Notes: a model not told the origin generated them from the letters alone. A stretch of DNA of 64,000 bases from Planococcus sp. ISL-110 (GCF_018613575.1 NZ_JAGGPX010000018.1:40627-104626); one strand, 5' to 3'. Positions 1 through 8,782 are shown, counted from the stretch's first letter. Made by a program: numbers and translations.

Positions 1-45
1 AAGCCGTGGCAATGGTATTTTTTCTCAAGAATGGCATTGAACCAA

Positions 46-510
46 CTATTTTAAGGAGATGCTGTAAATCATTTTTGCACCCAATGCTTTTATTTCAATG
101 TCGGGGGATGCCGTTTTCAGGAGAGCCAATTGCTCGGTGGCTGCTTTTTGGGCATCTTCAAAGTTCGAATGGTTTTCGACTGTTTTGATTGGGTGAAGTT
201 CAAAGGGAGTAGAAGGAGAATGTTTGATAAATAATAATATTATGTAACCTGAAAGGATGGAAGATCCTTGGAATGCATCTGGTTCAATCAATAATTCATT
301 GTCAGGAAAGTAACTGATTTTTTCTTCGCAGATGACGGCAATTCTTTTTAAGATCCATAGATGCCTATCGCCTGAGGGAGGGCTGGATTCGATTCTTTCC
401 AGCACTGTTTCCAAATGCTGTTCGAACCACGGAAACGAATGCGGGTAAAGGGGTGTAAAAACAAAATAGATCCGGTTGTCGTGTTCGTCGAGCAGTTGAA
501 ATCCATTCAC
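46..510 (-). CDS. Hypothetical protein, 154 aa
   Basis: I do not recognise the family. The frame opens with GTG at 510 after a GGGAGGAA ribosome site about 6 bases upstream, which supports real translation. The product is soluble-looking, acidic, without signal peptide; the middle (about residues 80-95) is hydrophobic (ILSGYIILLFI) and could be a buried strand/helix. The C-terminal half (residues 100-135) is a charged helix-like stretch. It stands alone on the minus strand, with no gene in the preceding 340 bases, so the context says nothing about its role. The existence of the gene is likely; the function is unknown. Confidence 0.6.
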   Translation of the reverse strand: MNGFQLLDEHDNRIYFVFTPLYPHSFPWFEQHLETVLERIESSPPSGDRHLWILKRIAVICEEKISYFPDNELLIEPDAFQGSSILSGYIILLFIKHSPSTPFELHPIKTVENHSNFEDAQKAATEQLALLKTASPDIEIKALGAKMIYSISLK

Positions 511-855
511 AGAAATTCCTCCCTCTCAAATCGAATCGTGTAACTGCTTTCATTATAATTGATAGAAAGTCTGGGAACAAACGGTGTGTTTGGTTGCACA
601 TGTAAAAAACTACATAAGGTTATATGTTGGAAATTCAAAACAGGTAACAAGAGCTAAAGTAAAAAGCAGTAAACAATTCAATTGTTAATTCTAATTTAAA
701 GGAAGAGAAAGTTTATTTTTTTCGTAGCAACATATAAATGGAAGTTAATTGTAAAAAAGGGAACCTGTTTAAGGTTTCTTTCGTATTACTATTATCAACA
801 CGTTTGATGGAAGAAATATTAGAGATTTTTTAAAAAATTATGAGGAGGTAATTTT

Positions 856-1482
856 ATGTATTGTACGAAAAATAGCGAACACGTAATTATGAAAAAAGCT
901 ATCGGTATTCTGTTTTTGATTTTCACTAGTTTATTGATTGTGGGTTGTTCAGCTGATAGTGCAACAGAGGACAACCAAGCAGAAGCGGAAAAGACGGCCG
1001 ATAAAAGTGAACAAGCGATTCGGGCTGTTATCGAAAAGGAATTCAATGGGCCAGACGAAAAGTACAAGGCATTATGGGGAGCTATGGCGGAAGCTCAAAC
1101 TTCAGACAAATATATTGATGATTATGAAGCCTTTCTGGAATCACCTGAATACCAAGAACTTATGAGCTATACGGAAGAAACCTATGCATCTTATTTTACA
1201 GAGAACGGTTATGATAATTTCATAAATCAAGCTCCTGCATTTATGTATTCTAGTTTTGATGGCGATTATAACTTAAACACTTCTACTATTGAAATAGCTC
1301 AAAGCGAAAACGAAACAACACTATACGACTTCACTTTCCAAGTAGAATATACAGATGAAAACGGTGATTCAAGTCAATTCAATTTCGAGGGTAATGCAAT
1401 TGCCCCTGAAAAAGGAAAAATTGGGGAGATTGAATATTCGGATGGGGATGAACTGCTTCAAGAGCTAAGAAACAATGAATGA
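856..1482 (+). CDS. Putative secreted lipoprotein
   Basis: The N-terminus has a Lys-Lys start, a hydrophobic core and a lipobox ending I-V-G-C with the lipidated Cys at residue 31, so the mature protein should be anchored on the outer face of the membrane. After the Cys comes an acidic linker rich in Glu/Asp/Ala, then a globular domain of about 150 residues with Tyr- and Glu-rich helices and a C-terminal beta-like part. A GAGGAGGT ribosome site precedes ATG 856, but the classical signal peptide begins at the internal Met (ATG 889, residue 12), which has no ribosome site. I keep 856 and note that the extra 11 residues are unusual. It stands alone, followed by a weak hairpin. Function unknown. 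Confidence 0.75.
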   Translation: MYCTKNSEHVIMKKAIGILFLIFTSLLIVGCSADSATEDNQAEAEKTADKSEQAIRAVIEKEFNGPDEKYKALWGAMAEAQTSDKYIDDYEAFLESPEYQELMSYTEETYASYFTENGYDNFINQAPAFMYSSFDGDYNLNTSTIEIAQSENETTLYDFTFQVEYTDENGDSSQFNFEGNAIAPEKGKIGEIEYSDGDELLQELRNNE

Positions 1483-1570
1483 AAATAGTGTAAATGAACG
1501 CTGCCTTTAGGTGGCGTTTTATTCATTTTAGACGATTTATATGAAGTCACTACATAAGAAAAAATAGCGC

Positions 1571-1611
1571 CCCGATTCGCAGATTTCAGGTTTGGGAAAT
1601 CTTGCGAATCG
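1571..1611. repeat. Long inverted repeat between the lipoprotein gene and ykoC
   Basis: CCGATTCGCA plus GATTTC on the left is mirrored by GAAATC plus TGCGAATCGG on the right, with one bulged base and a loop of about 8 bases. No T-run follows on the plus strand. It lies between convergent genes and could act as an RNA-stabilising hairpin or a factor-assisted terminator for ykoC. Confidence 0.5.
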
Positions 1612-1763
1612 GATTGCTGTTAGGTGTTTTAATAAGGTCGTTATTTTTAGATGGCTGTCGGATCCTAAGTAATAACTGTCGATAAGTATGGCAGCCCCTG
1701 TGCTTGCAGTTTGAAAAAACCGACGCCGCCGTACTTATATACAGTGCCGATGATTCCAGAGTG

Positions 1764-2519
1764 TCAGCTCATCCAGCTGCCGCCAATGCAGCTGGCAAGC
1801 AGGATAGCAAGAAAGACGCCCGACATCAGCCAATCGGTCCGGCCGATTCGCACTGGCCGGTAATAGGCGCTTCTCGGCTCACCGGTAAAGCCGCGTGCTT
1901 CCATGGCAAATGCTGAACGTTCCGCTTTCCGGACAGCCCCTGCAAGCATGGGAATCAACACGCGGCGCATGGCCAATAGCCGCTGCCAGCTGCGCTTTTC
2001 TGTTTCTGCACCGCGCAACCGCTGCGCCTGCTGGATCTGGATGAATTCATCTTTCATAACCGGTAGGAACTGGTAGCCGACCATGACTCCATATGCCAGC
2101 TTTGGCGACAGCTTTAGCTGCTGCATAAGGCTCATGATGAATTTCACCGGATCGGTGGTAAAGGCGAACAGCAGGGACAGGGTGGAGAACGCCATGACAC
2201 GGAACGCCAGTGACAAAGCGCGTGCCCATTGTTCATCGGTCACGTCGATGCCGGCAAATGAAAGGATGACGGTTCCGCCAGTGTCTGCGCCAAAAACGAC
2301 CGTGGTCCATAAATAACCGAAAGCGCCGATTGAAAACAGCAGCATGAACAGGAGCCATAGCTTCCAATTAATGCGGCTCATCGTCAGCTGCAGCAGGATG
2401 ATGCCGAGCCAAAAAAGCAGCGGCGTCCACGGGTTGAAGAAAAACGCAATGGTCAGCATCGAAACGGTGACCAGGACGAACTTGACAGATGGGTTCATGC
2501 TATGCAAAAGATTCCGCAA
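1764..2519 (-). CDS. ykoC: ECF transporter transmembrane (T) component, YkoC type
   Basis: This is the integral membrane coupling subunit of an energy-coupling factor importer; with YkoD and YkoE it takes up thiamine or its hydroxymethylpyrimidine precursor. The sequence has several hydrophobic segments (for example about residues 11-60 and 85-130), then a cytoplasmic part containing QQAQRLRGAE and FAMEARGF, the paired Ala-Arg-Gly coupling motifs of CbiQ/EcfT proteins. I place the start at TTG 2519 because an AAAGGAG site lies 9 bases before it inside the end of ykoD; ATG 2498 is the alternative. It overlaps ykoD by 20 bases and is last in ykoFEDC, under the upstream TPP riboswitch. Confidence 0.85.
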   Translation of the reverse strand: MRNLLHSMNPSVKFVLVTVSMLTIAFFFNPWTPLLFWLGIILLQLTMSRINWKLWLLFMLLFSIGAFGYLWTTVVFGADTGGTVILSFAGIDVTDEQWARALSLAFRVMAFSTLSLLFAFTTDPVKFIMSLMQQLKLSPKLAYGVMVGYQFLPVMKDEFIQIQQAQRLRGAETEKRSWQRLLAMRRVLIPMLAGAVRKAERSAFAMEARGFTGEPRSAYYRPVRIGRTDWLMSGVFLAILLASCIGGSWMS

Positions 2520-3930
2520 GGTGGGCCACTCCTTTCGGTGCCAGCAAATGATGCGACGCCAATAGTTTTTCGTTGCTCCAGACATTTTTTGCTTTGAATT
2601 TGCCAGTCAATTGGCCCCCTTTGATCAGCAGCACCGAATCGGCCAGGCTTGCGGCAAACTCCATATCATGCGTCACAATCAGCAAAGTTGTGCCCCCTTT
2701 GGCACGCTGGTCAATCAAGGCGAACAGCTCCAGAAGGGCAGCTGTATCCTGCCCGGACGTCGGCTCATCCATTACCAGCACCGGCCGTTTATCGGCGAGC
2801 ATGGCCGCAATCGCCACGCGCCGCTTTTGACCGTGGCTGATTGCGAAAGGATGCGCGTCACGGATTTCCTCAAGCCGCAGACTGGCCATCAAGCCATCAA
2901 GCTCAGGTTGGCTGGAGGCCCCTGAAAACGCCACTTCCTGGTGAACGCTTTGCGTCAAAAACAGGTATTCCGGAGACTGAGGCACGTAGCCGATTCCGTC
3001 CGATTCGATTGTTCCTGTGTTCCGTTTGTAAATGCCGCATAGCGATTTGACGAGCGTCGACTTGCCGCTGCCATTCGGGCCGGCAATGACCACCACTTCG
3101 CCTCGGTTGACCGTAAACGCCAGCGGGGCGAGCAATTGTTTGTCTTTGATGGTGACAGACAGCCCTTCGGCACGCAAAGCCATCGCCGGTTGAGCGACAC
3201 ACTGCCGGTTTGGAAATGAAACCGGGTGCCTGGGCATGAATTTTTGATCTGCCACGATGCGTCCGTCGCAGCCCAGCTCGAGTTCGCGTCCGAAAAAAGA
3301 TTCCCAGCTGTCCAGACGGTGCTCGACCGCAATGATGGTCAGATTGGATTGTTGCTGCAGCTCTTCCAGCCAGTGGACAAATTGCCTGGCGGTATAGGGA
3401 TCCAAATGAGACAAGGGCTCATCGAGCAATAAAACCTCCGGATCCATGATCAGCGCACAAGCGGTCGCCACGCGCTGTTTCATTCCTCCGGACAGGGATT
3501 GAATGACGGTGTTCCGCAGATGCGCAAGTCCAGTCTTTTCCAAAACCGCCGTGATGCGCGGCTCCATTTCTGCAAAGGGCGTATGCAGGTTTTCCAGCGT
3601 GAACGCCAGCTCTTCTTCAACGGTCGGCATGCAAAACTGCGAATCGGGATCCTGAAAAACGGTGGCCACACGGTGATTGATTTCACCTGGAGCGTAGCCG
3701 TTGGCCGATTTTCCGAACAGCTTGATTTCCCCATCCACTAGGCCATCACAGTTTTCCGGATAGAGGCGATTCAGCAAATACAGCAGCGTGCTTTTGCCGC
3801 AGCCGCTCGGACCGGAGATGACGAGCCGTTCGCCCCGGTGGACTGAAAAAGAAATGGCGTTTAAGGTCTTTGCTTCGTCTTCGGGAAAGCGGAACGACAG
3901 ACCGCTTAAGGAGAAAATCTCTTCAGGCAT
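2500..3930 (-). CDS. ykoD: Double ABC ATPase of the thiamine-precursor ECF transporter, YkoD type
   Basis: 476 residues comprising two fused ABC ATPase domains that power the YkoEDC importer. Domain 1 shows Walker A GPSGCGKST (about residue 40), Q-loop region VFQDPDSQ, signature LSGGMKQR, and Walker B VLLLDEPLSHLD. Domain 2 shows Walker A GPNGSGKST, a degenerate signature ISHGQKRR, and Walker B VLVMDEPTSG followed by the switch His (LIVTHD). Two ATPases in one chain is typical of YkoD, unlike separate EcfA1/A2. ATG 3930 follows AAAGGTGA, and the gene overlaps the end of ykoE by 8 bases, indicating translational coupling. GC is higher than in the accessory DNA further right, in keeping with core genome. 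Confidence 0.92.
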   Translation of the reverse strand: MPEEIFSLSGLSFRFPEDEAKTLNAISFSVHRGERLVISGPSGCGKSTLLYLLNRLYPENCDGLVDGEIKLFGKSANGYAPGEINHRVATVFQDPDSQFCMPTVEEELAFTLENLHTPFAEMEPRITAVLEKTGLAHLRNTVIQSLSGGMKQRVATACALIMDPEVLLLDEPLSHLDPYTARQFVHWLEELQQQSNLTIIAVEHRLDSWESFFGRELELGCDGRIVADQKFMPRHPVSFPNRQCVAQPAMALRAEGLSVTIKDKQLLAPLAFTVNRGEVVVIAGPNGSGKSTLVKSLCGIYKRNTGTIESDGIGYVPQSPEYLFLTQSVHQEVAFSGASSQPELDGLMASLRLEEIRDAHPFAISHGQKRRVAIAAMLADKRPVLVMDEPTSGQDTAALLELFALIDQRAKGGTTLLIVTHDMEFAASLADSVLLIKGGQLTGKFKAKNVWSNEKLLASHHLLAPKGVAHLAESFA

Positions 3931-4504
3931 TCACATCACCTTTTTTCGCACGTGCAATCGCATAGCCGCGGAGCGAACCAGTCGCAAGCAAGGCATCGCC
4001 GATATACTTGCCGCCGATGCCGGCAATAATGGCTCCGCTCAGAACGCGTATCGTGAACATCAAAGCGACAAATGACGGATCTAGCGCGGCATAGCCCGAA
4101 ACGAAATAGCCATAGACAAAGCTGAAAACCGCCGACCCGATGCCGGCAAGCATCAGCACCAGAATGTTGAAGTGCTTGTAGCCGGTCAATGCGAACGCGG
4201 CTTCAGCGCCGAGGCCCTGAATGACGCCGGAAAGGATCAGCCGGGGTCCCATGGCATTGCCAATCAGCACTTCAATCGCGGCTGCCATGGTTTCGGACAA
4301 GAAGGCAGCACCTGGCTTGCGGATAATGTACATGCAGATGATCGACACGATAAACCAGATGCCGAACATCCATTCATAGGCGAGCGGGCCAATGACCGCT
4401 GCCCAAATATTTGCAGCGTGGACAAACAGCAAATAAACGATGCCGAAGACGACCGCGAACAGTGACATCAAGACCACTTCTTTTAGTTTCCATGATTTCA
4501 ACAC
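3923..4504 (-). CDS. ykoE: ECF substrate-binding (S) component, YkoE family
   Basis: About 193 residues, almost entirely hydrophobic with roughly five to six membrane segments; the pattern ANIWAAVIGPLAYEWMFGIWFI and the glycine/alanine-rich helix ending GGKYIGDALLATGSLRGYAIA are typical of YkoE. It provides substrate specificity (thiamine, HMP or related pyrimidines) and docks on YkoC/YkoD. I choose GTG 4504, six bases after a GGAGGTG site; the in-frame GTG at 4513 lies within that site. The start lies two bases beyond the ykoF stop, so the two are tightly coupled. Confidence 0.88.
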   Translation of the reverse strand: MLKSWKLKEVVLMSLFAVVFGIVYLLFVHAANIWAAVIGPLAYEWMFGIWFIVSIICMYIIRKPGAAFLSETMAAAIEVLIGNAMGPRLILSGVIQGLGAEAAFALTGYKHFNILVLMLAGIGSAVFSFVYGYFVSGYAALDPSFVALMFTIRVLSGAIIAGIGGKYIGDALLATGSLRGYAIARAKKGDVNA

Positions 4505-4505
4505 G

Positions 4506-5096
4506 TCACGCACCTCCGTGAGACGGGCTGTTGATACTCATTGATACGGTCATCACCAAATGGCGATGTTCCTCGGAGCGGGCAGTTGTAAATGCTTGTT
4601 CGTAAAAGGCGAAAACCTCATGGATATCGCCGTGGATGCCGCTGGCGTAATGCATCGAGTCGTTGAAAACGCCTTGTCGTTTGGCACGCTCTACTTCCTT
4701 GTAAATCAGTGCCATGTAATCCGGATTGTTCATCGGATACAGCGCAAACTGGGAAGAAACATATTGCTTGGTGTTGTCGGTGTTCAGCAGTACATCGTCT
4801 TTTTCCAGATAGACATCGCCTGACGAATCACCGGGGCAGCCGATTGAAAAGGTACCGGAGAGTGCAACATGTTGCCCGGTTTTTGCGGCATGCAAAGCCA
4901 GTGCTTTCGCGACATTAAAGACATGATTCTGTTTTCCACGGATCACAGTCGAGACGTCATCTGTATGCATCCAGACGTTTGAAGTGTCCGTCCCGTTCAA
5001 GGCCCCTTTGATTACTTTGATGAAATCACCGGTCATCGGATAGAGCGAAAAGCGAAATCCGACAATCGGGCTGGTGCCGCATTGCAATGGTTCCAT
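4506..5096 (-). CDS. ykoF: Thiamine/HMP-binding protein YkoF
   Basis: About 196 residues, first gene of the ykoFEDC operon. In B. subtilis YkoF is a dimer of duplicated ferredoxin-like domains that binds thiamine or HMP in the cytoplasm. The duplication is visible here: G-x-R-F-S-L-Y-P-M in the N-terminal half and S-Q-F-A-L-Y-P-M in the C-terminal half, each followed by a similar pattern. The start is ATG 5096, nine bases after TTAGGAGG; the open frame runs nine codons further upstream but that part overlaps the ribosome site. Expression should be set by the TPP riboswitch and terminator just upstream. Confidence 0.9.
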   Translation of the reverse strand: MEPLQCGTSPIVGFRFSLYPMTGDFIKVIKGALNGTDTSNVWMHTDDVSTVIRGKQNHVFNVAKALALHAAKTGQHVALSGTFSIGCPGDSSGDVYLEKDDVLLNTDNTKQYVSSQFALYPMNNPDYMALIYKEVERAKRQGVFNDSMHYASGIHGDIHEVFAFYEQAFTTARSEEHRHLVMTVSMSINSPSHGGA

Positions 5097-5126
5097 ATCA
5101 ACATTCCTCCTAAAAATTTGCACAAA

Positions 5127-5151
5127 AAAGACCGCATCCGCGAAGATGCAG
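5127..5151 (-). terminator. Terminator hairpin of the TPP riboswitch expression platform
   Basis: On the minus strand GCATC, a short loop and GATGC are followed by a T-run (GGTCTTTTTT), between the TPP aptamer and the ykoF ribosome site. Position and form fit premature termination when TPP is bound. Confidence 0.75.
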
Positions 5152-5197
5152 CCATAGTCTACAAATAATCAAAAGGAATTATTTCAGAAATGCGCCG

Positions 5198-5284
5198 CAC
5201 TTCCTCACGCAGGTATTATCCTGATCGAGTTATAAGGGATCGAAGCTTGCGCTTGCATCTCAGCCATAATGGGCACCCCTAGTG
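5198..5284 (-). promoter_or_regulatory. TPP (THI-box) riboswitch
   Basis: The minus strand carries the conserved aptamer blocks in order: ACTAGGGGTGCCC, GGCTGAGATG, an apical stem with CCCTT, then GATCAGGATAATACCTGCG and GAGGAAGTG closing the P1 stem with CACT at the 5' end. These are the standard THI-box signatures. It precedes ykoFEDC and a terminator, so thiamine pyrophosphate should switch off import of thiamine or HMP. Confidence 0.93.
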
Positions 5285-5412
5285 CAGTAAACGGTATGCG
5301 GTTTTTGTGTTCGGGTTGTTCCCGATGGGTTTAGTGTAGAGGAAGAGGTGAGGGATGTAAAGAGGAGTTTGGAAAAATATGAGGGGTGTGGAAGTTTGGG
5401 GGGTTCTGGAAA

Positions 5413-5503
5413 CGCTTCGGCCGCTTTGGGCATGGCTCCCGCACTGAACCAGGAAGAGCACCTGTTTCATCGCTCTGCCTAGCCCGTGGACGCGCCGGCG
5501 CTG
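5413..5503 (+). repeat. Dispersed intergenic repeat, shorter copy A
   Basis: Begins CGCTTCGGCCGCTTTGGG and ends GCCTAGCCCGTGGACGCG followed by CCGGCGCTG, the same ends as the copy at 17698-17856 but lacking an internal block of roughly 70 bases present there. Its GC is well above the local background. No coding frame is evident. See the copy B entry and finding. Confidence 0.75.
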
Positions 5504-5658
5504 GGTGGGTTAGTGGGAGAAAATATACACAAATAGCGCCCTATGAAATGGGTTTGTGACTTTCACTGTTATTTTGCACATAATATCTTCGTCACTCATT
5601 TTCATAAGTTTAAAACGGATTGCAAAGATTTAGAAGTATTTTCAAAACTTTTCTTCTA

Positions 5659-6089
5659 TTACGAAATGTTAGCTGTTTCTTCTTCAAGTGCTTTTACTAG
5701 TTTATAAAAACTGGTTTTTTAGTCCAGCTTCTTGCATTGCTTGGACTGCTGTTAATTTTTTAGCTTTCCATTTTTTATAAACTTCTCTAAATTCTTCTGA
5801 AACAAAAACGGTAGGTCTGACAAACTGAACGCCAGATCAATTCCTTCCCGCTCCTGCAGAATCTCTTCTTTATTCCGGCCAAACCGATCAAGCGAATGGC
5901 TATATAAGATGTCACCTTTTCGGATGATTCGTTTGAGTAGCTGGTAGTTCGCTCGAAGTTCTTGCCACTTTGCTTGTCCAGATAGATATCCCGTTCATTG
6001 ATCCCCATTTTTCTCATGGCTTCTTTTTGACGGCCTTCATTTTGATCTTTGCTGCTTACACGTATGTAACCAAATTTGCGATGTTCCAT
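5659..6089 (-). pseudogene. Decayed serine recombinase (copy 1)
   Basis: The first 45 or so codons (MEHRKFGYIRVSSKDQNEGR onward) match the intact resolvase at 39585-40208 almost residue for residue, including the catalytic Ser of the YIRVSS motif. After ...SGKNFER the reading frame shifts, and a large part of the catalytic domain is missing: the text around LDRFGRNKEEILQE is joined directly to the region encoding GIDLAL. The C-terminal helix-turn-helix (AVEAMQEAGVKKTSFYKLV) can still be read, with a stop. It is certainly inactive. A 33-bp recombinase-site-like palindrome is retained upstream (6135-6167). Confidence 0.85.
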
Positions 6090-6134
6090 AGTTCACCTTT
6101 AAAATACTCATTTCTCTTTATTATGCCTGAAAAA

Positions 6135-6167
6135 CGTTCGTAAAGTGTTTTAACACATTTACGAACG
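6135..6167. repeat. Recombinase accessory-site-like palindrome (33 bp)
   Basis: CGTTCG-TAAAGTG at the left mirrors CATTTA-CGAACG at the right. It is very similar to the 33-bp subsite at 40285-40317 in front of the intact resolvase gene and lies at the equivalent position, about 45 bases upstream of the decayed copy. Confidence 0.7.
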
Positions 6168-6371
6168 GTTACATTTGCGTCCTTGTCAGTTGGTTTACTT
6201 TTCCTTCTACTGAATATGATTATGTTACAAACGTGAAAAGGGACAGAGTGGAAGGAGCTATTTCTGTTATTCCAGTTCTATAGTTTCTTCCTGTTGTTGT
6301 ATGTTTTTCTTAGAATGTTATGATATTTCTCAAGTTAATTTATTTATATAGTGTTAGAAAGGGGAAAACAT

Positions 6372-7463
6372 ATGAACAATCAAGTAGTCATCATCGGGGC
6401 AGGTTTAAGTGGCCTGCGCGCTGCATCATTACTAACTGAACAAGGCATTGACTGTCGTATTTTAGAAGCAAGGGATAGAATTGGTGGAAGGACTTTGAGT
6501 GCTTCTGTTCCGAACAGGCCGGATCTTGGCAGATTTGACCTTGGCCCGACTTGGTTTTGGCCACAGTATGAGAAGTCGATTGCTGAACTTGTCAGCCGCC
6601 TGAATCTGGATACGTTTGAACAATACACCGAAGGCGCCATGGTGTCAGAGCGAAGCCTTAATGGACCGCCTCAACGTTTAATCCTGGCAGAAGGCGCCAT
6701 GGAAAAATCCATGCGATTCCGTGGCGGCGTCCAATCCCTTATTGGCGCTATTGAAAAGACTCTTCCATCAAATACAGTCGAACTAGGAAAACGTGTAACA
6801 GCAATTCGATTAGATCAAACTGGCGCTATCACAATTGACACAAAGCTTGCTAATGGAAAAAAAGAAGAAGTTTCTGCAAGTGCAATCATTTTAGCTTTGC
6901 CCCCTCGGATTGTAGCTCAGCACATTGAATTCTCACCTTCGCTACCTCCAGATGTAATGACGGATTTACTCAATAAGCCTACATGGATGGCCGGACAGGC
7001 GAAAGTAGTTGCAGTTTATGATCGTCCTTTTTGGAGGGATGCTGGGCTGTCGGGGTTTGCGACAAGCTGGGTTGGTCCTTTGCAGGAAATTCACGATGCT
7101 TCACCTAGTCAAGGGCCCGGGGCGCTATTCGGTTTCTTTGGCATGCAGGCATCAATGCGCCAAGAGCTAGGAGAGGATGGACTAAAAGAAATAATCATTG
7201 CTCAATTGGTTCGTCTTTTTGGACCCGATGCCAAAAATGTACGTTCGATCTTGTATAAGGACTGGTCCAGAGATGTGGAGACGACGGTAGAGGACGACTT
7301 AGTTCCTCTAAGAGATTTTCCTGTATACGGGAAGCCGCCAAAAGCAGGAATATGGGAAGGCAAAATTCTATTTGCAGGCACTGAAACGAGTCCACAGTTC
7401 GGCGGACATCTCGAAGGTGCAATTCGCTCAGCTGAACAAGCAGTCTTAAGTATCACTAAGTAA
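6372..7463 (+). CDS. Flavin-dependent amine oxidase (FAD-containing monoamine oxidase family)
   Basis: 363 residues. The N-terminus has the dinucleotide-binding motif VVIIGAGLSGLRAA followed by the acidic end of strand 2 (ILEARDRIGGRT), both hallmarks of the amine oxidase/protoporphyrinogen oxidase fold. The C-terminus has the second FAD motif, ILFAGTETSPQFGGHLEGAIRSAEQA. It should oxidise primary amines or polyamines in the cytoplasm; no signal peptide is seen. It is shorter than many family members (about 450 aa), so the substrate domain is compact. ATG 6372 follows GAAAGGGG with good spacing; seven upstream in-frame codons are ignored. Isolated gene. Substrate unknown. Confidence 0.87.
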   Translation: MNNQVVIIGAGLSGLRAASLLTEQGIDCRILEARDRIGGRTLSASVPNRPDLGRFDLGPTWFWPQYEKSIAELVSRLNLDTFEQYTEGAMVSERSLNGPPQRLILAEGAMEKSMRFRGGVQSLIGAIEKTLPSNTVELGKRVTAIRLDQTGAITIDTKLANGKKEEVSASAIILALPPRIVAQHIEFSPSLPPDVMTDLLNKPTWMAGQAKVVAVYDRPFWRDAGLSGFATSWVGPLQEIHDASPSQGPGALFGFFGMQASMRQELGEDGLKEIIIAQLVRLFGPDAKNVRSILYKDWSRDVETTVEDDLVPLRDFPVYGKPPKAGIWEGKILFAGTETSPQFGGHLEGAIRSAEQAVLSITK

Positions 7464-7748
7464 AAAATTAATAGCTTTGGAACAAGCAAAACAGCAATTC
7501 CATTAAAATTTCACAATTCATTTTTCTTCTTTATACTATAAAAGTTTAATATGAATTTACAGGATACAATTCTACAAATTGGATATAGTGCTAACGATTT
7601 TATCTACATAAGTTTCTATCAAAGATAGGTTGATGTTAGTAAAGTATTGTTTCGAAAAAAGAGCCATTAACTATCTTTGCAAACTATCTATTTAACGAGA
7701 CTTGAAGAAATGTAAAATCAGCGGTTTGTGATATAACTGCTGATTTTT
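7464..7748. other. Non-coding stretch after the amine oxidase gene
   Basis: AT-rich DNA leading up to the recombinase-type site at 7749. I see no convincing gene, RNA or strong terminator hairpin here. Confidence 0.4.
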
Positions 7749-7776
7749 TGTTTGTAAAAGTGTACTTTAACGAACG
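7749..7776 (+). repeat. 28-bp serine-recombinase crossover-like site, copy 1
   Basis: Differs from the res-linked site at 40350-40377 at three of 28 positions; arms TGTTTGTAAAAGT and ACTTTAACGAACG around the same central dinucleotide (GT). It is about 290 bases after the amine oxidase gene, with a broken ORF following. Confidence 0.65.
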
Positions 7777-7891
7777 CTTATTTTCTGATAAATTTTCTTT
7801 GAGTATAATTTTAATATGGTGTTATTGGTGAAAAATGAAAATCATAAAGTTGCACTGCTGATGAACCGTACTAAAAGAGGCGGATTACCTT

Positions 7892-8221
7892 GTGGAGTGG
7901 AATTGGAATAAAACTAGCATTAATCTTCCGCATTCATATGAAAATCTTAAGACTCTTTTAGATGAAGTCTGCAAGAAAGAAAACCAATTTTCTCAAGTTG
8001 ATTTTTGCATGTGGTGCGATAATTTAACAATGGCTTGGGAAGAAGATTTAGATGACTAAGATCAATTAGCTTTTGGTATTGCTAGGGACATTGAAGCTCA
8101 GTGGAATTTGTATTGGTATGAGTTTTATTCTCACGAAAAACTGGTGAAGATGGACCTCTCCAAATTAGAATTGCCACATGAATGGTTCGAAGAATGGACA
8201 GCTGAACTAAACGAAAAATAA
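7892..8221 (+). pseudogene. Broken small gene with one in-frame stop
   Basis: A GTG at 7892 preceded by AAAGAGGCGG opens a 110-codon frame interrupted only by TAA at codon 56 (8057-8059). The two halves read naturally together: Trp- and acid-rich text such as FCMWCDNLTMAWEEDLDD before the stop and DIEAQWNLYWYEFYSHEKL after it, ending WFEEWTAELNEK. The even amino-acid style across the stop suggests a recently inactivated gene (or a sequencing error). Family not recognised. Confidence 0.55.
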
Positions 8222-8238
8222 TCACAGTATGGCTGAAA

Positions 8239-8274
8239 CTGAATGTAACTTAAGTGCAGTTAAGTTACATTCAG
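8239..8274. repeat. Perfect 15-bp inverted repeat, left of a small membrane gene
   Basis: CTGAATGTAACTTAA, loop GTGCAG, TTAAGTTACATTCAG. A near-copy with the same half-site lies at 8547-8578 on the other side of the small ORF 8311-8502. No T-run follows, so it is not an obvious terminator. Confidence 0.75.
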
Positions 8275-8310
8275 CAAGTTATTCAGGTCAAACAAGAAGG
8301 GGGGATTTAT

Positions 8311-8502
8311 ATGAAAAACAGAATCTTGTTCGCGGTTATCTTATTTTTTGTCTTAGGATCAGCTGCGATTAGTAGTACTGATTCAATTAGTCAAACGGCT
8401 AAATCAATATTCCATGGCATCGGAATGCTTACTCTAGGCGTGATTGGAATTGTTAGTCTGTATAACTTTTTCAAAAAAGAGAGAAAAAAAGAAAGTATGT
8501 AA
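8311..8502 (+). CDS. Small two-helix membrane protein, 63 aa
   Basis: ATG 8311 follows GAAGGGGGG with ideal spacing; the frame runs 19 codons upstream but those overlap the inverted repeat. The product has two hydrophobic helices (about residues 5-22 and 34-52) and ends in a lysine-rich cytoplasmic tail (KKERKKESM). The first helix could be an uncleaved signal. Family not recognised. The gene is exactly bracketed by two related inverted repeats (8239-8274 and 8547-8578), which is unusual. Confidence 0.65.
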   Translation: MKNRILFAVILFFVLGSAAISSTDSISQTAKSIFHGIGMLTLGVIGIVSLYNFFKKERKKESM

Positions 8503-8546
8503 TTCATATTAAATTTTAAGTTCTTATTAATTTTTGTTCTGAATCT

Positions 8547-8578
8547 GAATGTAACTTATTGGTAATTAAGTTACATTC
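8547..8578. repeat. Inverted repeat, right of the small membrane gene
   Basis: GAATGTAACTTA, loop TTGGTAAT, TAAGTTACATTC: the same 12-base half-site as the palindrome at 8239-8274, with a different loop. Confidence 0.75.
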
Positions 8579-8590
8579 CCCCTTTTTCCA

Positions 8591-8782
8591 ATGAACTCCG
8601 AAGAGAATGAAAAGAAAGTAGATTTGCTGGAAAAAAGGATACATTCGCTTTGTCAGCGCACATTCAGAGGGCAGGTGCAGTACTTGCGGGAATTCCCCGT
8701 AGTTTCCATCACGATTGAAGACGCGGAAACCGGATTAATTTTATTCATCGGAGCTGTTGATGAACCGATGAGCGGCAAATGA
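8591..8782 (+). CDS. Small hypothetical protein, 63 aa
   Basis: Opens with ATG 8591 directly after the right inverted repeat, but I see no good ribosome site. The second half reads like a coding domain (VVSITIEDAETGLILFIGAVDEPMSG) with codon use like the core genes. It could be a fragment of a longer protein. Function unknown. Confidence 0.4.
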   Translation: MNSEENEKKVDLLEKRIHSLCQRTFRGQVQYLREFPVVSITIEDAETGLILFIGAVDEPMSGK

